This document shows positions 50,056-62,278 of a stretch of DNA of 64,000 nt, one piece after another (position 1 is the stretch's first letter; each line of letters starts with the position of its first letter). A program made the position numbers and the translations under genes. Below the pieces are notes generated by a model. The model ran no database searches. It was not told the origin of the DNA and saw only the letters and a list, made by a program, of their open reading frames with translations. This DNA comes from Botrytis cinerea B05.10 (Eukaryota > Ascomycota > Leotiomycetes > Helotiales > Sclerotiniaceae). The stretch covers positions 930,001-994,000 of the forward strand of contig NC_037318.1 in NCBI RefSeq assembly GCF_000143535.2, given 5' to 3'.

Positions 50056-52678
50056 ATGTTCGCAGCCACAGGTCTTGCACCGGCCGTCATCCTTCTAGGA
50101 AGCGGATGGCTTGTTGCTGCGATCGATTCTCCATCTACTTGTCAAGCCCAAGTTGCAGCAGCTACACTCACTCCGGGACAGCTTGGCGTAAGTAACAACA
50201 CGCCCACAAGAGGAGTAGGAAGTTTTTGTGAGGACACAATTACGATTAAATCTGATGGCGAAACCCCAGGCGTCGTTATTATCGACCATGGCGTAAATGT
50301 TGGAGGCCTCCCAACCTTTCAAGTTGTTTCACATTCTGGCGATACATCTATCTTTGAGATAACCTACAGCGAGACTCGAACATTGCTGGATAACTACATG
50401 GTACGCTAATTTTGATGCTTAAATTCGTGGATTGCTTACCACTTTTCATAGTATTGATCAATATGCTTATTAAAATGATTTAGGGCGATGGTCCTTTGAC
50501 GCTGGCTGCATCACTTGACACATATAGAGTAAATCGGTACAATATCACCAACGACACCACGTTTACCAACCGCTTAATCCAGGGAGGTGAACGCTACCAG
50601 AAGCTTAATCTTTCCACGGCTGGCGAACTTTTTCTCAAAAATGTTGGCATTATCTCAATGACATCTACCACCCCGATAGATCGGTTACCTGGGTCTTTCA
50701 AATGTTCAGACGACCGATTGAATCAAATATGGCAGACAGGGGCGCGAACTGTGCAATTAATGGAGATTCCAGCACAAACTATACCTGACTTTTATCTGGT
50801 CTCAGATCAGGGTCTTTTTGCCGAAAATCAATCCCCACAGCCCTATTACAGTGATACTTCACCGTCACTGATGGAGTATCAGCTCGATTTCTCAGTCATG
50901 CCAACAAAGGGCGGGTTTGGCTACACAGTACTCAGCGATACGCTGGGCTCTGGTATCTACATATTCGTCAATTTAGCAAATTCTTCTATCTCGGCGCACG
51001 TCGGAAGCACTGAAAGAGACTCGCCCGCTTTAGCTTCAGCTACTCTGAATCCAAACTTCGCCTTTGATGAGTGGCACAAAGTCTCAACATTCGTCAATAT
51101 GACGCAGATCGAGGTTAGCATTGATGATCAGCCATTAATGAACTTTACACAGACTTCTGCATTTGCTGGGTCTTTCGGACTTGGGGCATCGCTGGGACAA
51201 GCAGCATATTTCCAAAATGTGACGTTACAGAGTCTTCAAGGACATCCCATATACTCTGCTAGTCTCACACAATCGTCTGTACTGAAAGACTTTCTTTCGG
51301 GGACAAATCCGGATTCTATAAGTGTCGAAGGCGCACGCCGGGACCGTATCTCGTACGCTGGTAAGACATCAATTTCCAAATATTAGGTTGGTGCTAACCA
51401 GATGCAGGAGATTTAGATATTGCTGTTGGGCCAATGTTTGCATCAACCAATGGTATTGAATTTATCAACGGAACTTTGAATCTATTAGCTGCCTCTCAAC
51501 TACTCCCTGGCTTCTTTGTTCCGAACGCGAAGATACAGCAATCTCCTCGCACTTCCATAATTCAATCGAACCAGACAGGCCTTATTGGTTACTCATTCAA
51601 CCTGCTCACCGCCATGGCTGAATTTCATCTTATGACTGGCGATGAGGATTTTGCAAAGCGTTGGGCGCCAATAATAGTCAGAATGCTGGATTGGTCAAAT
51701 ACGCAACTGGATTCATCGGGCTTATTCAATGTATCTACAATTTTTGGCGGAGATTGGAACTATTACGACCCTTCGCAATCTGGTGCAGTAGCGAAATTTA
51801 ATGCTGTATATGCATTTGCTCTGCAGCAAACTCTACCCTTGCTCAATGCCGCAAATGTTACCACAAAAACTTATGCGGATCAACTTGTGGCATTGAAATC
51901 GGCAATCAATGAAAACTTGTGGAATTCCACTCTGAAAGCTTACCAACTTTCTGATTCCGTTCAAGATACGTTTGCGCAGGATGCAAATGCCTTTGCTGTC
52001 TTAGCAAATGTACCTCAGGGCAACATCACTTCTTCCACGATCCTATCGACCATGTCAAAGGAACTGTTTTTACCTGCAGGTTCCTTAGCATTTTCCAATG
52101 CCAGTGCTGCACATGGCTTCCAGCAACTCATCAGTCCTTATTCCTCAGGATATCATTTGCGCGCTGCATTTGCTGCCAAAGATGAGGACAGCGTCAAACA
52201 TCTCCTTTTCACACTTTGGGGATCTATGGCCGACACATCCAATGCAAACTACACTGGTTGCTTCTGGGAGACTCTGACTGCAACTGGTGAACCTGGTCTG
52301 GGAGCAGCTACGTCTCTATGCCATGCTTGGTCTTCCGCTCCAACGGGTGAACTGAGCAGAAATGTCCTTGGAATTCAGGCTGTTACGCCTGGATTTGCGC
52401 AGTGGGAGGTTTCGCCACAAACTCTCGGGCTGAGTTGGGCCAACGGTACACACCCCACACCACATGGAGATTTAGCAGTATCTTGGACGGTTAGTGCAGA
52501 GGGGAAATTCCGTTTGAATGTCACCAGTCCCAGCGGAACGAACGGAACTGTAAATATTCCTGTGCTTTCAGGCGGTCGAAACGTGAACGCAACATGGCTG
52601 CTGAATGGGGAGGTGGTGCATGGTTCGAGATTTTCTGTTAATGGCGGCGAGGTATTCAAGTTGATTCAAACTTGTTAG
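50056..52678 (+). CDS. Secreted GH78 alpha-L-rhamnosidase-like enzyme
   Basis: Three exons (50056-50400, 50484-51360, 51408-52678) encode 830 residues. A signal peptide (VILLGSGWLVAAI) occupies about residues 1-23. N-terminal beta domains follow (EITYSETRTLLDNYM; AGELFLKNVGIISMTST). About residues 249-365 form a separate jelly-roll, LamG-like insert (GIYIFVNLANSSISAHVG, then EWHKVSTFVNMTQIEVSIDD). The (alpha/alpha)6 barrel then has GGDWNYYDPSQSG, NYTGCFWETLTATGEPG and SLCHAWSSAPTGELSRNVLG. The last is the usual signature before the C-terminal beta domain. Many NxS/T sites support secretion. Family members remove rhamnose from plant glycosides or pectin side chains, but the exact substrate is unknown. 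Confidence 0.87.
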
Positions 52679-53656
52679 TCGAAAGTAGCGATTTTGTTCA
52701 GTCACCATTGTGACGGAACAGCCGGCCCAGCTGATTTCATATCACATTACTATCACTAAACCTCATTGTATAATTTACATCCTGTAAAATAATAACCTTG
52801 CCGTAGCTTGGAAGCTCTCTTCACCTTATATGTATTACTATCTTCTAGACATATACTAAACTTTTTAACGTTATATTTATATTTTATTGAATATGAATTA
52901 TAGTATTATATTCTGAGGCAAATTTTAGTGGTGGCGTTTGCGAGTATGAAGCCTGATGTGATTGATAGGGGAAGGAAGAATGATTCTAACGACTCTGGTA
53001 TTAATGAAACCTAACACAGGAGGTATGAGAACCTGTTCGAAAGGTAATACTTTGAGAAACATGTTAATTATGGAAACGAATATAGAAGACAATAAATTGA
53101 GAAAGAAATAATAATAATCATAGAATTTAGATTGAAACACCAAGGATTTAATTCTTTGGAGTAATAAAGTTGTATCTCATTTTATCAGTATTCGTACTTC
53201 TTGGAAACTGATTGTAAGGATAAATACTACAATGACTAAAGTATAAATGCATGTATAAAGTATAAAAATCTTAAATGAATCGGTTGATAATACATTTGAG
53301 ATATGAAAACGGATGTGATAGTGTCAGTGATGGTAATACTGATAGTAATAGAAAACAATAATGAAGAGAAACAAGGCATCATTTGCTTGTCTGTGATTTA
53401 GATATCCGAATGTAATATTAAAAAGTTGAAATCTTCTTATGAAAATTAGAATTCCATATACATGATGAATATATACATACAGGTGTACATATCCACCCAT
53501 CCCGTAACCAAAGCTCCCTTGTAATATCTACATATTTTCCTTGAATCTCACATTCTCACACGAAGCTCAGCTCGCTTGTACACGAATCATCATGATTCAT
53601 AAATCACAACTACATACCTACCCAGCTAGCCCACCTCCTCTCCACCACATGCACAC
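52679..53656. other. Convergent AT-rich spacer
   Basis: This 978 bp gap between two 3' ends is very AT-rich, with no supported feature. Confidence 0.5.
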
Positions 53657-56358
53657 TCAAACCGTCTCAACAACTTCCACACTAGTGTCCATAACACTGT
53701 AGCAAGGTACTTCCCCCAATCTCGAAATCATATGCTCTATTATTGCTCTCTCCTCTTTATCTTCATGTTCGAGATGAACGGGTTTGAATTTAGGGCTGGA
53801 GGAGAAATGCGTGGTTTCGTGCGGGGTGGTGCCTGTATCTTTATAGGTTGGGGTCTTGAAGAATGAGGATGTGGAGGTGGAGGTGGATTTTCTGATGGTT
53901 TGTAATGGAGAGGGAGAAGGAGATGAAGAAGGTGTGTAGTGAATTTTTCCTTGGATTGTGTTTGGGTTTGGAGTTGGAGTTGTAGGGTTGAGAGTTGCGG
54001 GTGAAAGACCTTCGTATCTCCATGACAGGAAACCTTCTTCGTGCTTATCTTTGTTTTGATCTTTACTTTGATCTCCATCCTGCTGTTCTTTTGATACTTC
54101 GACCAAATTATCAAGATTGAAAGTCCCGATTCTTTGTCCGGTTTCTCGACTAAAAATGTACATTTCATGTGTGCTCATCTCCAGCTCTTGTTCTTCATCA
54201 CCATCACTCCTGACGATTTGCGAAATGGACCTATGCACAGAAGTAACTTCAAAAACCATTGGCACAAATGTTCCTCGCAGAACTTTCCTGTCTTCTGTAA
54301 CATACTCCACATCCTCGATGCAAAACCATAGTTGTTCATATGTCTCCGGAGACAAATCTACATTGTCATCCTCGGATTCTTTTGGAGTACTGAGAACCCA
54401 ACGAGTCCATCGCCAAGAAGCGGTTGAGATACACCCAGGATGGATAATGCGAAATTTGTCAGAATCGATGGGGAAGAAGTTTTGGAGGAGTGTGCGTGAG
54501 GTTGTGAAGGTTAGTATTGCTGTGGTTTTTGTGAGAGGTGAATTGAAGGGGGCATTTGAAACGGATAGGACTGTAGATCCTGACGAAACATCTTTGGTTA
54601 TGTATTGATGAGGTACATCAGGAGAGGGGAGGGGTCCTAGAGAATGGGGTGTGATTAAAACAGGTTAGACATTAGGGAGATGTCATGATTAGTGAAGACG
54701 TACCGAAACTAGCTGGCCTCAAATAGTAAGTAGCTAGCTCAGGATTGCGTTTCCACATCCATTTTCTGAATTCATGGGTAGAATTATCCCATTCGTCATG
54801 TTGCAAGTTGTGGTTGACGAATTGGCGGACTGGACCAAGATATTAGTATGAGTTGAAGGCATACCAAGGAAGAATGACGATGCAAAAAGGCAAAGAAAAA
54901 AAATGACGCACTATCAATGACAACATCATCTCCCTCCCCAGGATCCTTTCCCAGAACCCTTGAAAATTCCTGAATCCGATGAGCTCTTCCCATTCTGATT
55001 TCCTGGTATAGTTTCAAACGTTCCTGAATATCTTCTTTCCTCACATCCCCCTGGAGAACGACAGCTAAAGCAGCAGCATCTTCAATGGCGCTGCCGGCTC
55101 CTTGACCTTGATGAGGCAGATATGGATGTGCTGCGTCGCCTAGTAGCACAAGATTTTCCTTCGTGAAAGTTGGAAGTGAATGCATGTCAAGAAGACGCCA
55201 GACTTTGAGAGTACCGATTGCATTTGTATCAGAATCATCAGACAAAGGAGCCATTTTCAACAGTTCCAACATATCTTCATCCCAACCCTTGTAAATCCTC
55301 AGCAAATTCTCCTTATCACCCCCCTTTCCCCATCCTTCTCCGTCATCAGTGTTTTCGGATAATGCATTAGGATGTATACAAACAAAATTAAGCAAAGAAT
55401 TAGAAGAAGTCGGATAAATTATCACACGCCGATCAGTTCCAAACCACATGATTAGTTCGCCATCTTTCTGCATGAATTTTGCGGTTTTGATATTAGAGAG
55501 AACAGAGGAACGGGGGAGAAGAAAACGGTAGGCGCTTTTTCCACACGCGAAGGGGGAGATATTGCATTCTGGGTCTTGCACAAAGGAACGAGTGAGGCTA
55601 TGGACGCCATCTGCGCCGATGATCAAATCGCCGGTGCAGGATGTACCGTCTGAGAAATACACGGTGGATGTGGTGGGATCGAGAGCGGTTACTTTGTGGG
55701 AGGTGAGGAGGGTAATGGGAGGGTGTGGGGGAGATAATGTGAGGGCTTTTGATTTAAGATGGGAGTGAAGTTGCACGCGGTGGGCTAAAAACCAGGGCTA
55801 ATGACAAATTAGTTTGGGTTTGTGAGAGATGGAGGTCAAAGGGAAATACATGATGCCATTGCTTGTCTACCTCGACTAGATCCATACTTCGCTTCAGCGA
55901 ACCGGTTGATGTATACTCTGTCATCTAGATAAAGTAATTTCTATTAGTAAGTGAACAGTAGAAATGAGTAAGATCTTCAAACAAGATAAGTAGAAGATTG
56001 TCAGACAAAAGCCAATAGCAAGGAATCCCTAAGCTCACCCAATCCAAAGAATTCGCGCCGCTCTCCTCCAGAAATACACCCAATCTTTTCAATATTCCAT
56101 TCGCATTCGGTTGAATGTGAATCGCAGCCCCATATTCCGAGGCAAACTGGGATTGTTCGAAAATCTGTAATATCCTCGTGAGCTTGGAAACCAATGATCA
56201 AGCTTAGCTTCTTAAAAATGCAGGAAAGAAATATGACTAATAGGGATCAAAAATCTGTTGGAGAGATGTACAGTAACTTCATGGCCTTGTTCTCTCAAAG
56301 CAATTGCCGCAGTTAAGCCACCAATGCCAGCTCCTACAATGTGAATCTTGAGAGGCAT
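53657..56358 (-). CDS. FAD monooxygenase fused to an acetoacetate-decarboxylase-like domain
   Basis: Six exons (56358-56272, 56164-56039, 55924-55850, 55797-54912, 54829-54704, 54636-53657) encode 759 residues in one continuous phase. The N-terminal flavin monooxygenase has GAGIGG at 9-14, DLIIGADGVHSLTR and GDAAHPYLPHQGQG at 316-329, as in salicylate hydroxylase-like enzymes. After a linker with HDEWDNSTHEFRKW, residues from about 440 resemble acetoacetate-decarboxylase-like proteins. The supporting segments are TFTTSRTLLQNFFPIDSDKF, IIHPGCISTASW and GTFVPMVFEV. The C-terminus is polar and Pro/Ser-rich. Each half looks like a separate gene if exon joins are missed. It probably hydroxylates an aromatic or polyketide-like substrate; whether the second domain is catalytic is unknown. 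Confidence 0.82.
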
Positions 56359-57739
56359 GGTAGGTATCTTGGTAAAAAATACTCGAGTGTATTGCTTTTT
56401 CTTTGAATCGAATTTACCTTGCAAACTTCCGCGGATTATATGAAACTTAAGACAAAGCTGATGAGGCAATGAAGAAAAAATGTAGTTTCTGTGATGTCGT
56501 ACTGGCAATTCTTGAGACCAATGACAACGCAGCTGAATCAACAGTCTCGCTTACCGTGTAACCAGCAGCTGTTTATGCACCCATTCATTAGTGCTGCACG
56601 GAGTGGAACCAATCCGGCGTATACACGAACATATTTTCAATCATTACTTTGATTTTGATTTGATTCAACAATTTACTAATAAGTATTTAAGGTTTTTCTC
56701 ACATATAGCATGTGAAAAGGTTAACTGTTTTTGTTCCATCGGGACATCTCTGGCTAAATTAAGATGCATCACTAATCAAATTAATTGAGACTGGTGAGAT
56801 GTTACTATCTCCTGAACTTTCAATTTATAAAGAGGGAGGCTGGAATGTCACTCACCACATCAAACAAATATCGTAGCAGAACCGACATTCATCACTGCAC
56901 ATCGTTTGTGATGCGCTTATAAATGTATTAAGCAGTATGATATCCACACCTATCTAGAAATTAAAGTGCACGGAAAGGGGAGAACTTTTAATTAAGCTAC
57001 TAGGTGCCCGATCTTAGTAAAACTATCCTAGTATGCCCAACGAAGAGAAAACTCCGTTTTTCATCCATCACAAAACTGTAAGTAATTTTCTCGGTCAGCA
57101 TATGCTCCATTCAAGGTACGAAACTTATCAAAGGCATTGCGTGGTATGACTATCATTGTTGTCATCATTAGAAAATAGTAATACTGCATCCGAATGTCCC
57201 ATTATTAGAACAAGAAATAGGAGAGGAGAAGTTCGCAATTGAAGAACAAACGAAAGTTAAGGAAAAGGAATCAAAATGGAAAGGAAACGTGTCAAAGTAG
57301 GGGGCCTGTATTCTGACCTCTGGGTATCGTAGTTGTATGAACGAGCGAGAGCAATGTATGCCTAAGTGCTTGCTAGAAAGACTCAAAGATAGAAATCCGT
57401 AGAAGCAGCAAAAAATCCGTGTTTGCGCGCTAAGGAATGATCGTAAAGCGGGATTGTTTTAGCTAAGTCGTAAAGCAAAATTACTGCAAGCATTCGTGAA
57501 GAGCGACATGCATGGGATTTGGTCTGCGAAAGTAAAAGCAAAAAAGCGTTTCCTGAATACGCAAAGATTGTGTTTCTATGTATGGCTGTAATGGAAAAGC
57601 AGCTATTGGTCAATATATTAATTGACAAGGCTGGGCACATGCATCTCGAAATGCGAGAGCTACAGCTCGTGATAGCGAAATTGAATGATAGCGACAGAGT
57701 ACGATCAGCAGCCAAGATATTCTTGAGCCAGAAACCCCA
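56359..57739. other. Spacer upstream of the FAD monooxygenase
   Basis: This 1.4 kb AT-rich region holds the monooxygenase promoter and the 3' flank of the next gene. Only chance frames are present. Confidence 0.5.
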
Positions 57740-59891
57740 CTAAAAGTTGACTCGAGGAGTTCTAGGAGCACTGACAGGAATGAGACTATCAATGAACTCG
57801 TTATTCATACCAGAGGCTGCCATGATTCGCTCGCGTAAGAAATAGTATTCGCCAATCTTGACCTCAATCTCGGCTTTGGTAGCACTCCAGACCATGACCT
57901 GATTCTGAAGATGCAGAGTAAGGTTATGAGTATCTTGGTAGATATCATTGATCAAACGCATATAGGTACGGTCTTCGCGATTGAGTCCGAGATATGAATC
58001 AGCGGTCGTATTGGGAGCAGGTTCATCGTTACTGATCATGGTGCGTTCAATACGTCTGAATGGTGTCTCCAAAGAGATGGAATCCACTAATCTGCGGGTT
58101 TCTTCATTGGCAAATGAAGGATTTTTGTGCAGCCACTGCTTGATGAAATAGTGCTCTCTCATACAGCCTGCCAGACCGCTGAATGCAATCATCTTCTCTG
58201 CTTTAAGCTCATCTCGATTTCGTGCCATCACTTGACTATGTTGGAAATGTGCTTCTCCCCTTAATGTCATATCAGCCAAGCCTCGTTCGCGCTGCTCATC
58301 AGTCAGACCAGGGATGTCCCAGGTGATAGCTTTGGCAGCCGCTTTCTGTCCACTTGTCAGTTGTTGGAAGGTAAGGATAGATGAAGACGAATCGAACTCA
58401 CTGTATTGAAAACAGGAAGTGTTGTTGTATTAGACCATCCACCATCATCTTTGAAAGCATTGGGGCTGCCATATGCCTCAGCAAGGATTTTCATGTCAGT
58501 TTGGGGGTCCATGCGATTGAAGTGTTCGGGTCTTTGAAGGATGTCAACTCCTATGAAGCATTGCGTTAGTCAGATGTTCCTAGTGATCACAAGAATGTGC
58601 AAATACTAACCAGCTGCCGAGATAAGAAGGCTGGCCGTATCCGAATTATCACCACCGAAACCGGAGTAATAACTACCAGTATCTCTGTCAATCTGTGGTG
58701 GCAACATATCGTTTCCACGTTGGGTTCTAGATTTACGTGGCACGCGAGGTCTGTCTGTATATTTTTCCTGATTCACGCAATATCAGCTACTGACATTAAT
58801 GTTGTTAGGATATTCTTACTTGAGGAGCGACAATTGCTCTAGCCCACGTATCACCTTTACCCTCACTGGCTGTGCCACGAACCATCTTCGCAAACTCTTC
58901 TGGCGACATTCGATTATCTCGAGGATCTCCTTCATCGTCGGAGACGTAATCGTTGAAGAATTCATAGAATTTATCAGCCTCGGCTGGACTCATGATTCGG
59001 GCATCCTTGGCTCTAGCATCTTGAAGCTTCTCTGGTGATAGAACCGGATAGCCCTTAAATGCATGCGCCAAGTCCTTCTCGCTATCAGGATCTACCCAGA
59101 CTCCGTTGACTTCAATATAACCAAAATTTCCCCAGACCTCCTTGCCCTTGTAGTGGTTGGTGGTTTCTCCTTCGTCACCTTTCAAATCAAGAACAATCTC
59201 GCATCTTGGAAGCTCTTCAATTGCCAGTCGACCGATTCCTTGCGCAAGGTCTTCGGGAGTTGCGGCATTGTTGAAATCGGAGTCTGGTCGAATCTTATAG
59301 TACTTGTAGCCAGATTGTAAATTACTAGGAGGTACACGTCAGAATTGTTGACGAATGATTGGGCAGATGACTTACTCCTCAGCATCTGCAGTAGGTCTGT
59401 AATCCTCGAAATCTCCAGTTGCATCTCGTGGGGGAGGAAATACAGGCCGTGTACCGACACCCTTACCACGCATCATATTGTATGCGAATTCTTGACTTAG
59501 TTGCATTTTGAAGATTTTGCCCTGTGCGACCAGATCAAAAAAATCTGAATAGTAGATTAACCACGAAGAATTTCAAGTCCATGTGACTTGAAACATACCT
59601 TTATGCTCTTTTTCAACTTTGAGTCGAATATCAGACAATCCTGATTTTTGTCAGCAAAAAGATAATTAAAATGTTGGTCTTATCCCAAGGAATTTGAGAA
59701 GAAGGTCAAAACAAACCAGCAGCCAAATCAATCTTTAGCGCGCCGAGACATTTACCATCTGAACTGTTTGCTGTTGATTGGACAAATATTAGGAATTTTG
59801 TGAGGCATAGTCTGCATACAAATTTCACTCACAAGCCAGCAAACTTTCTTGGTTCTCCTGGATTTGATTTGCTGAGTTGCCCAAAAGACAT
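57740..59891 (-). CDS. Protein of unknown function, eight exons
   Basis: Eight exons encode 577 residues with every phase consistent: 59891-59833, 59763-59717, 59640-59599, 59544-59376, 59324-58820, 58767-58611, 58550-58402 and 58345-57740. Exons 2 and 3 are only 47 and 42 nt. The protein starts MSFGQLSKSNPGEPRKF. It has no signal peptide or membrane segment. It contains VWGNFGYIEVNGVWVDPDSE, an acidic central part (YVSDDEGDPRDNRMSPEEF), QRGNDMLPPQIDRDTGSYY and a helical C-terminal third (QHSQVMARNRDELKAEKMIA, then MREHYFIKQWLHKNP). I recognise no domain. The gene model is strong; the function is unknown. It is the last gene of the apparent accessory group. Confidence 0.75.
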
Positions 59892-61200
59892 ATTACTATT
59901 ATTACAAAGTGTTAGTGTTTCTATCAAAACATTTGCATAAAGAACTTACACTTTAAGCCACTCCCTTTGCACCTGGTATCTTTAGGTGATTGATTCATCT
60001 TGTCAATGTTTCTGCCAATGTTAAGTTAAGAAGAATATATCTCAAGTGAGAACCAAAACTTCGGCCAATATATTATTGTCAGCATTTTTGCTTCGAGCAA
60101 GTGGCCCGATACCTAATTAGGAACTGCACAAACAATCAACTATAATTAGTGATCAAAAGGTGAATGATTTTCGACATTTTGAAGAAAGTGGCTTGATGTC
60201 ATAATTCTAAGCTGAAACTAATGATCCCCTTTGAGATTCTTCAGGTCATAGCCTGTAGTTGAAAAGACATCTAGAGGTAACGTGTGCAATTCGCCATATG
60301 TTTTATCTTACTACGCATGTTATTTGGTATCGAAAAGCAAACATAAGGTCTAACCTCAATTACAAGATTTTGTATGAGGTTCAGGAAATGGCAACACTCT
60401 TGGCATGGAGAAAAGTGCGAAAGCAATTCGTAATCTAGGGTAAGGGTGGTTAAGACAGGCCAAACTTCATAGCAATCAGGTACATTATCTATACATAGAA
60501 CCATCTTGATTGCGGCGACCTTTATAAGGTGTGGGCGTTGAGGGTTCTAGCGCATACAGCATCCAAGCTTTTAATGATCACCAACACCGATAGTCATCAA
60601 AAATTGGATTGCAGATTCGGCTATGGTTCCAAGATTGAATACAAGTGTATCTCGAAGAACAGCAAGTGAGCTGAGCCCGCCTGTTGCCAAGAGAAACTTC
60701 CAAGCTTTACCGATACCAGACACTCTACTGGTAGGGTCAGACACCGATAATCTTGTGAGGTGACCTCACAGTGTTATGGAGTTGGAATAACCACTTGGTG
60801 CTTTTCGCTGAAATCGCAAGATGTGGTAATGAATTGGAGCATGAAGCATGGCAAAGGAAAAATAGCCACAGAGCATCGATTTACTTCTGCTGAGGCATAA
60901 GCTTTGTGGGGTTCTCGTGATTTCCTGACCAAGAGCAGGTGTAAAAGAAACAAACGAGGGCAGAAGAGTGAGCAGCAGTTAATGGGTAGATTTTAATCAA
61001 AATGATATGCAATTCACAAGTACAGCCCATATATGCTAGAGCAAAGGCTCGGTAAAGCAGGTAGCACTCCATCATCTGTTGCAATTCCTCCCAGGTTACC
61101 AAAGTTTCTGGGTAATTCAATACCAATTCTACTCGTACAAACTTCATCACGTTTTTCCTTCGTTCAAAGCAATCTTTTCGCTCCACGAACCACTTCATCG
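59892..61200. other. Spacer with decayed-looking open frames
   Basis: No intact gene is supported. A minus-strand ATG frame at 60271-60504 and a broken plus-strand frame at 60623-60893 look protein-like. The region could hold remnants of old genes. Confidence 0.4.
60623..60893 (+). pseudogene. Possible gene remnant broken by a +1 frameshift
   Basis: An ATG frame at 60623 runs through SVSRRTASELSPPVAKRNFQ to SDTDNLV and then hits TGA at 60761. One base later, in the next frame, the sequence continues as GDLTVLWSWNNHLVLFAEIA until TGA at 60891. No splice pair can explain the switch, since the only candidate intron would be 17 bp. The two halves look like one former reading frame, but neither matches a family I know and chance is possible. 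Confidence 0.22.
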
Positions 61201-61498
61201 TCATGTGGATTTGTAAGAACTCGCTGTCAAAACTGACATCGAACATTGCCGTTGCACAAAGAGACGTCGTCTGATTACGGTCAACATTAAAGCGCTATTG
61301 TGACAATACAAGCTTAGTAATCTCAGCGCCTTACCCACCATAGTGTAGCGCATAGTCCTGGCACACCCTGTCAATATCACCCCACCTCTTCATTTCTGAA
61401 TCACTATCAACCCAGAGACTTTCAAGGAACGTGATAGACAATTCATCAGTAATACTTTTCACCTCCAATGTTACTCTCACAGCCGTGACTGTATTCAT
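61201..61498 (-). CDS. Tentative small two-exon gene
   Basis: Exon 1 (61498-61335) reads MNTVTAVRVTLEVKSITDEL and goes on with LESLWVDSDSEMKRWGDIDR before a GTAAGG donor. A TTGACC branch and CAG acceptor lead to exon 2 (61270-61201), giving 77 residues. Other acceptors or donors (GTGGGT, or AATAG at 61290) would change the C-terminus, and the long frame at 60881-61246 could then be part of it. Exon 1 composition is strongly protein-like. The ATG is only 50 bp from the divergent ATG at 61549. Confidence 0.35.
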
Positions 61499-61548
61499 AT
61501 AGACTCAGTCCATACTATTGTTCCATTAATCTACGCAACCTGCCCCCC

Positions 61549-62278
61549 ATGGACTCCCCATTTAGTCTCTCCACCAACACTCCCTCTCGCTCCACATCTA
61601 CCTCCAGGCCTAACAGCGCAAATAAGAACACTCGCACTTCTGGCTCGAAAGCCAAATCCTCCAGTTACACACTTCTAAAACAAGATCAGCAAGCTCGGAA
61701 TAAAGAACCCGATGATGACAATTATGATGAGGACTCCTCGGATGAGGACTTGACAGGAGCAAGTTATGATTTGTATGTGGATTTTCATGTTTTTGCTATC
61801 ATTGGAAGCGTCTTTTAAGAATTTTTCGATCGCGAGGAAGGGGGATTTGGGTATAGGAGATACAGATACTAAACGGAACGTATCTGATAAGTTGACGAGT
61901 CCTAACATGAAACCCACATTTTAGATTCGGGAACGAATCGTATATTAGTGTACAAATACGAAGAGAAGCCGTAGCCGTACTCGACAACCCAGAACTGTTA
62001 ATGATGCACGCAGCAGCCCGCAACGATGTGCGTACTCCATCCCTAGTCGATATCATTTCTCTAATTCCCAGCCCATTTAGTCCATCCCCTCTACACGTCT
62101 GTACTTTCTTCAACGTTTGTCTGGCCGACCAGAAACCCCAGCTCAAGAAAAAGATGCTGCGGAACATCGCCTAGCTCAACTTAAAAAACTAGCCAAAAAG
62201 CGTGATCTGGCTGATGCTGAAAAGAGTTCTGGCTCAATCTCGAAGGGTGAGGCTGCTGCGAGTGAGACTCTTGACTAG
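61549..62278 (+). CDS. Small protein of unknown function with acidic N-terminal half
   Basis: Three exons (61549-61772, 61925-62027, 62081-62278) encode 174 residues; introns have GTATGT and GTGCGT donors and CTAAC/CTAAT branch sites. The N-terminus is Ser/Thr/Asn-rich, then strongly acidic (DDDNYDEDSSDED). The centre has SYDLFGNESYISVQIRREAV and NPELLMMHAAARND, then STRLYFLQRL. The C-terminus is a charged helix (EHRLAQLKKLAKKRDLADAE). The well-formed central block suggests a conserved family, but I cannot name it. Confidence 0.65.

Noticed and set aside
53657..54355. Stand-alone gene beginning at the non-ATG codon at 54355
   Set aside because: The frame stays open further upstream without any start codon and splices in phase into the FAD monooxygenase exons, so it is the C-terminal exon.
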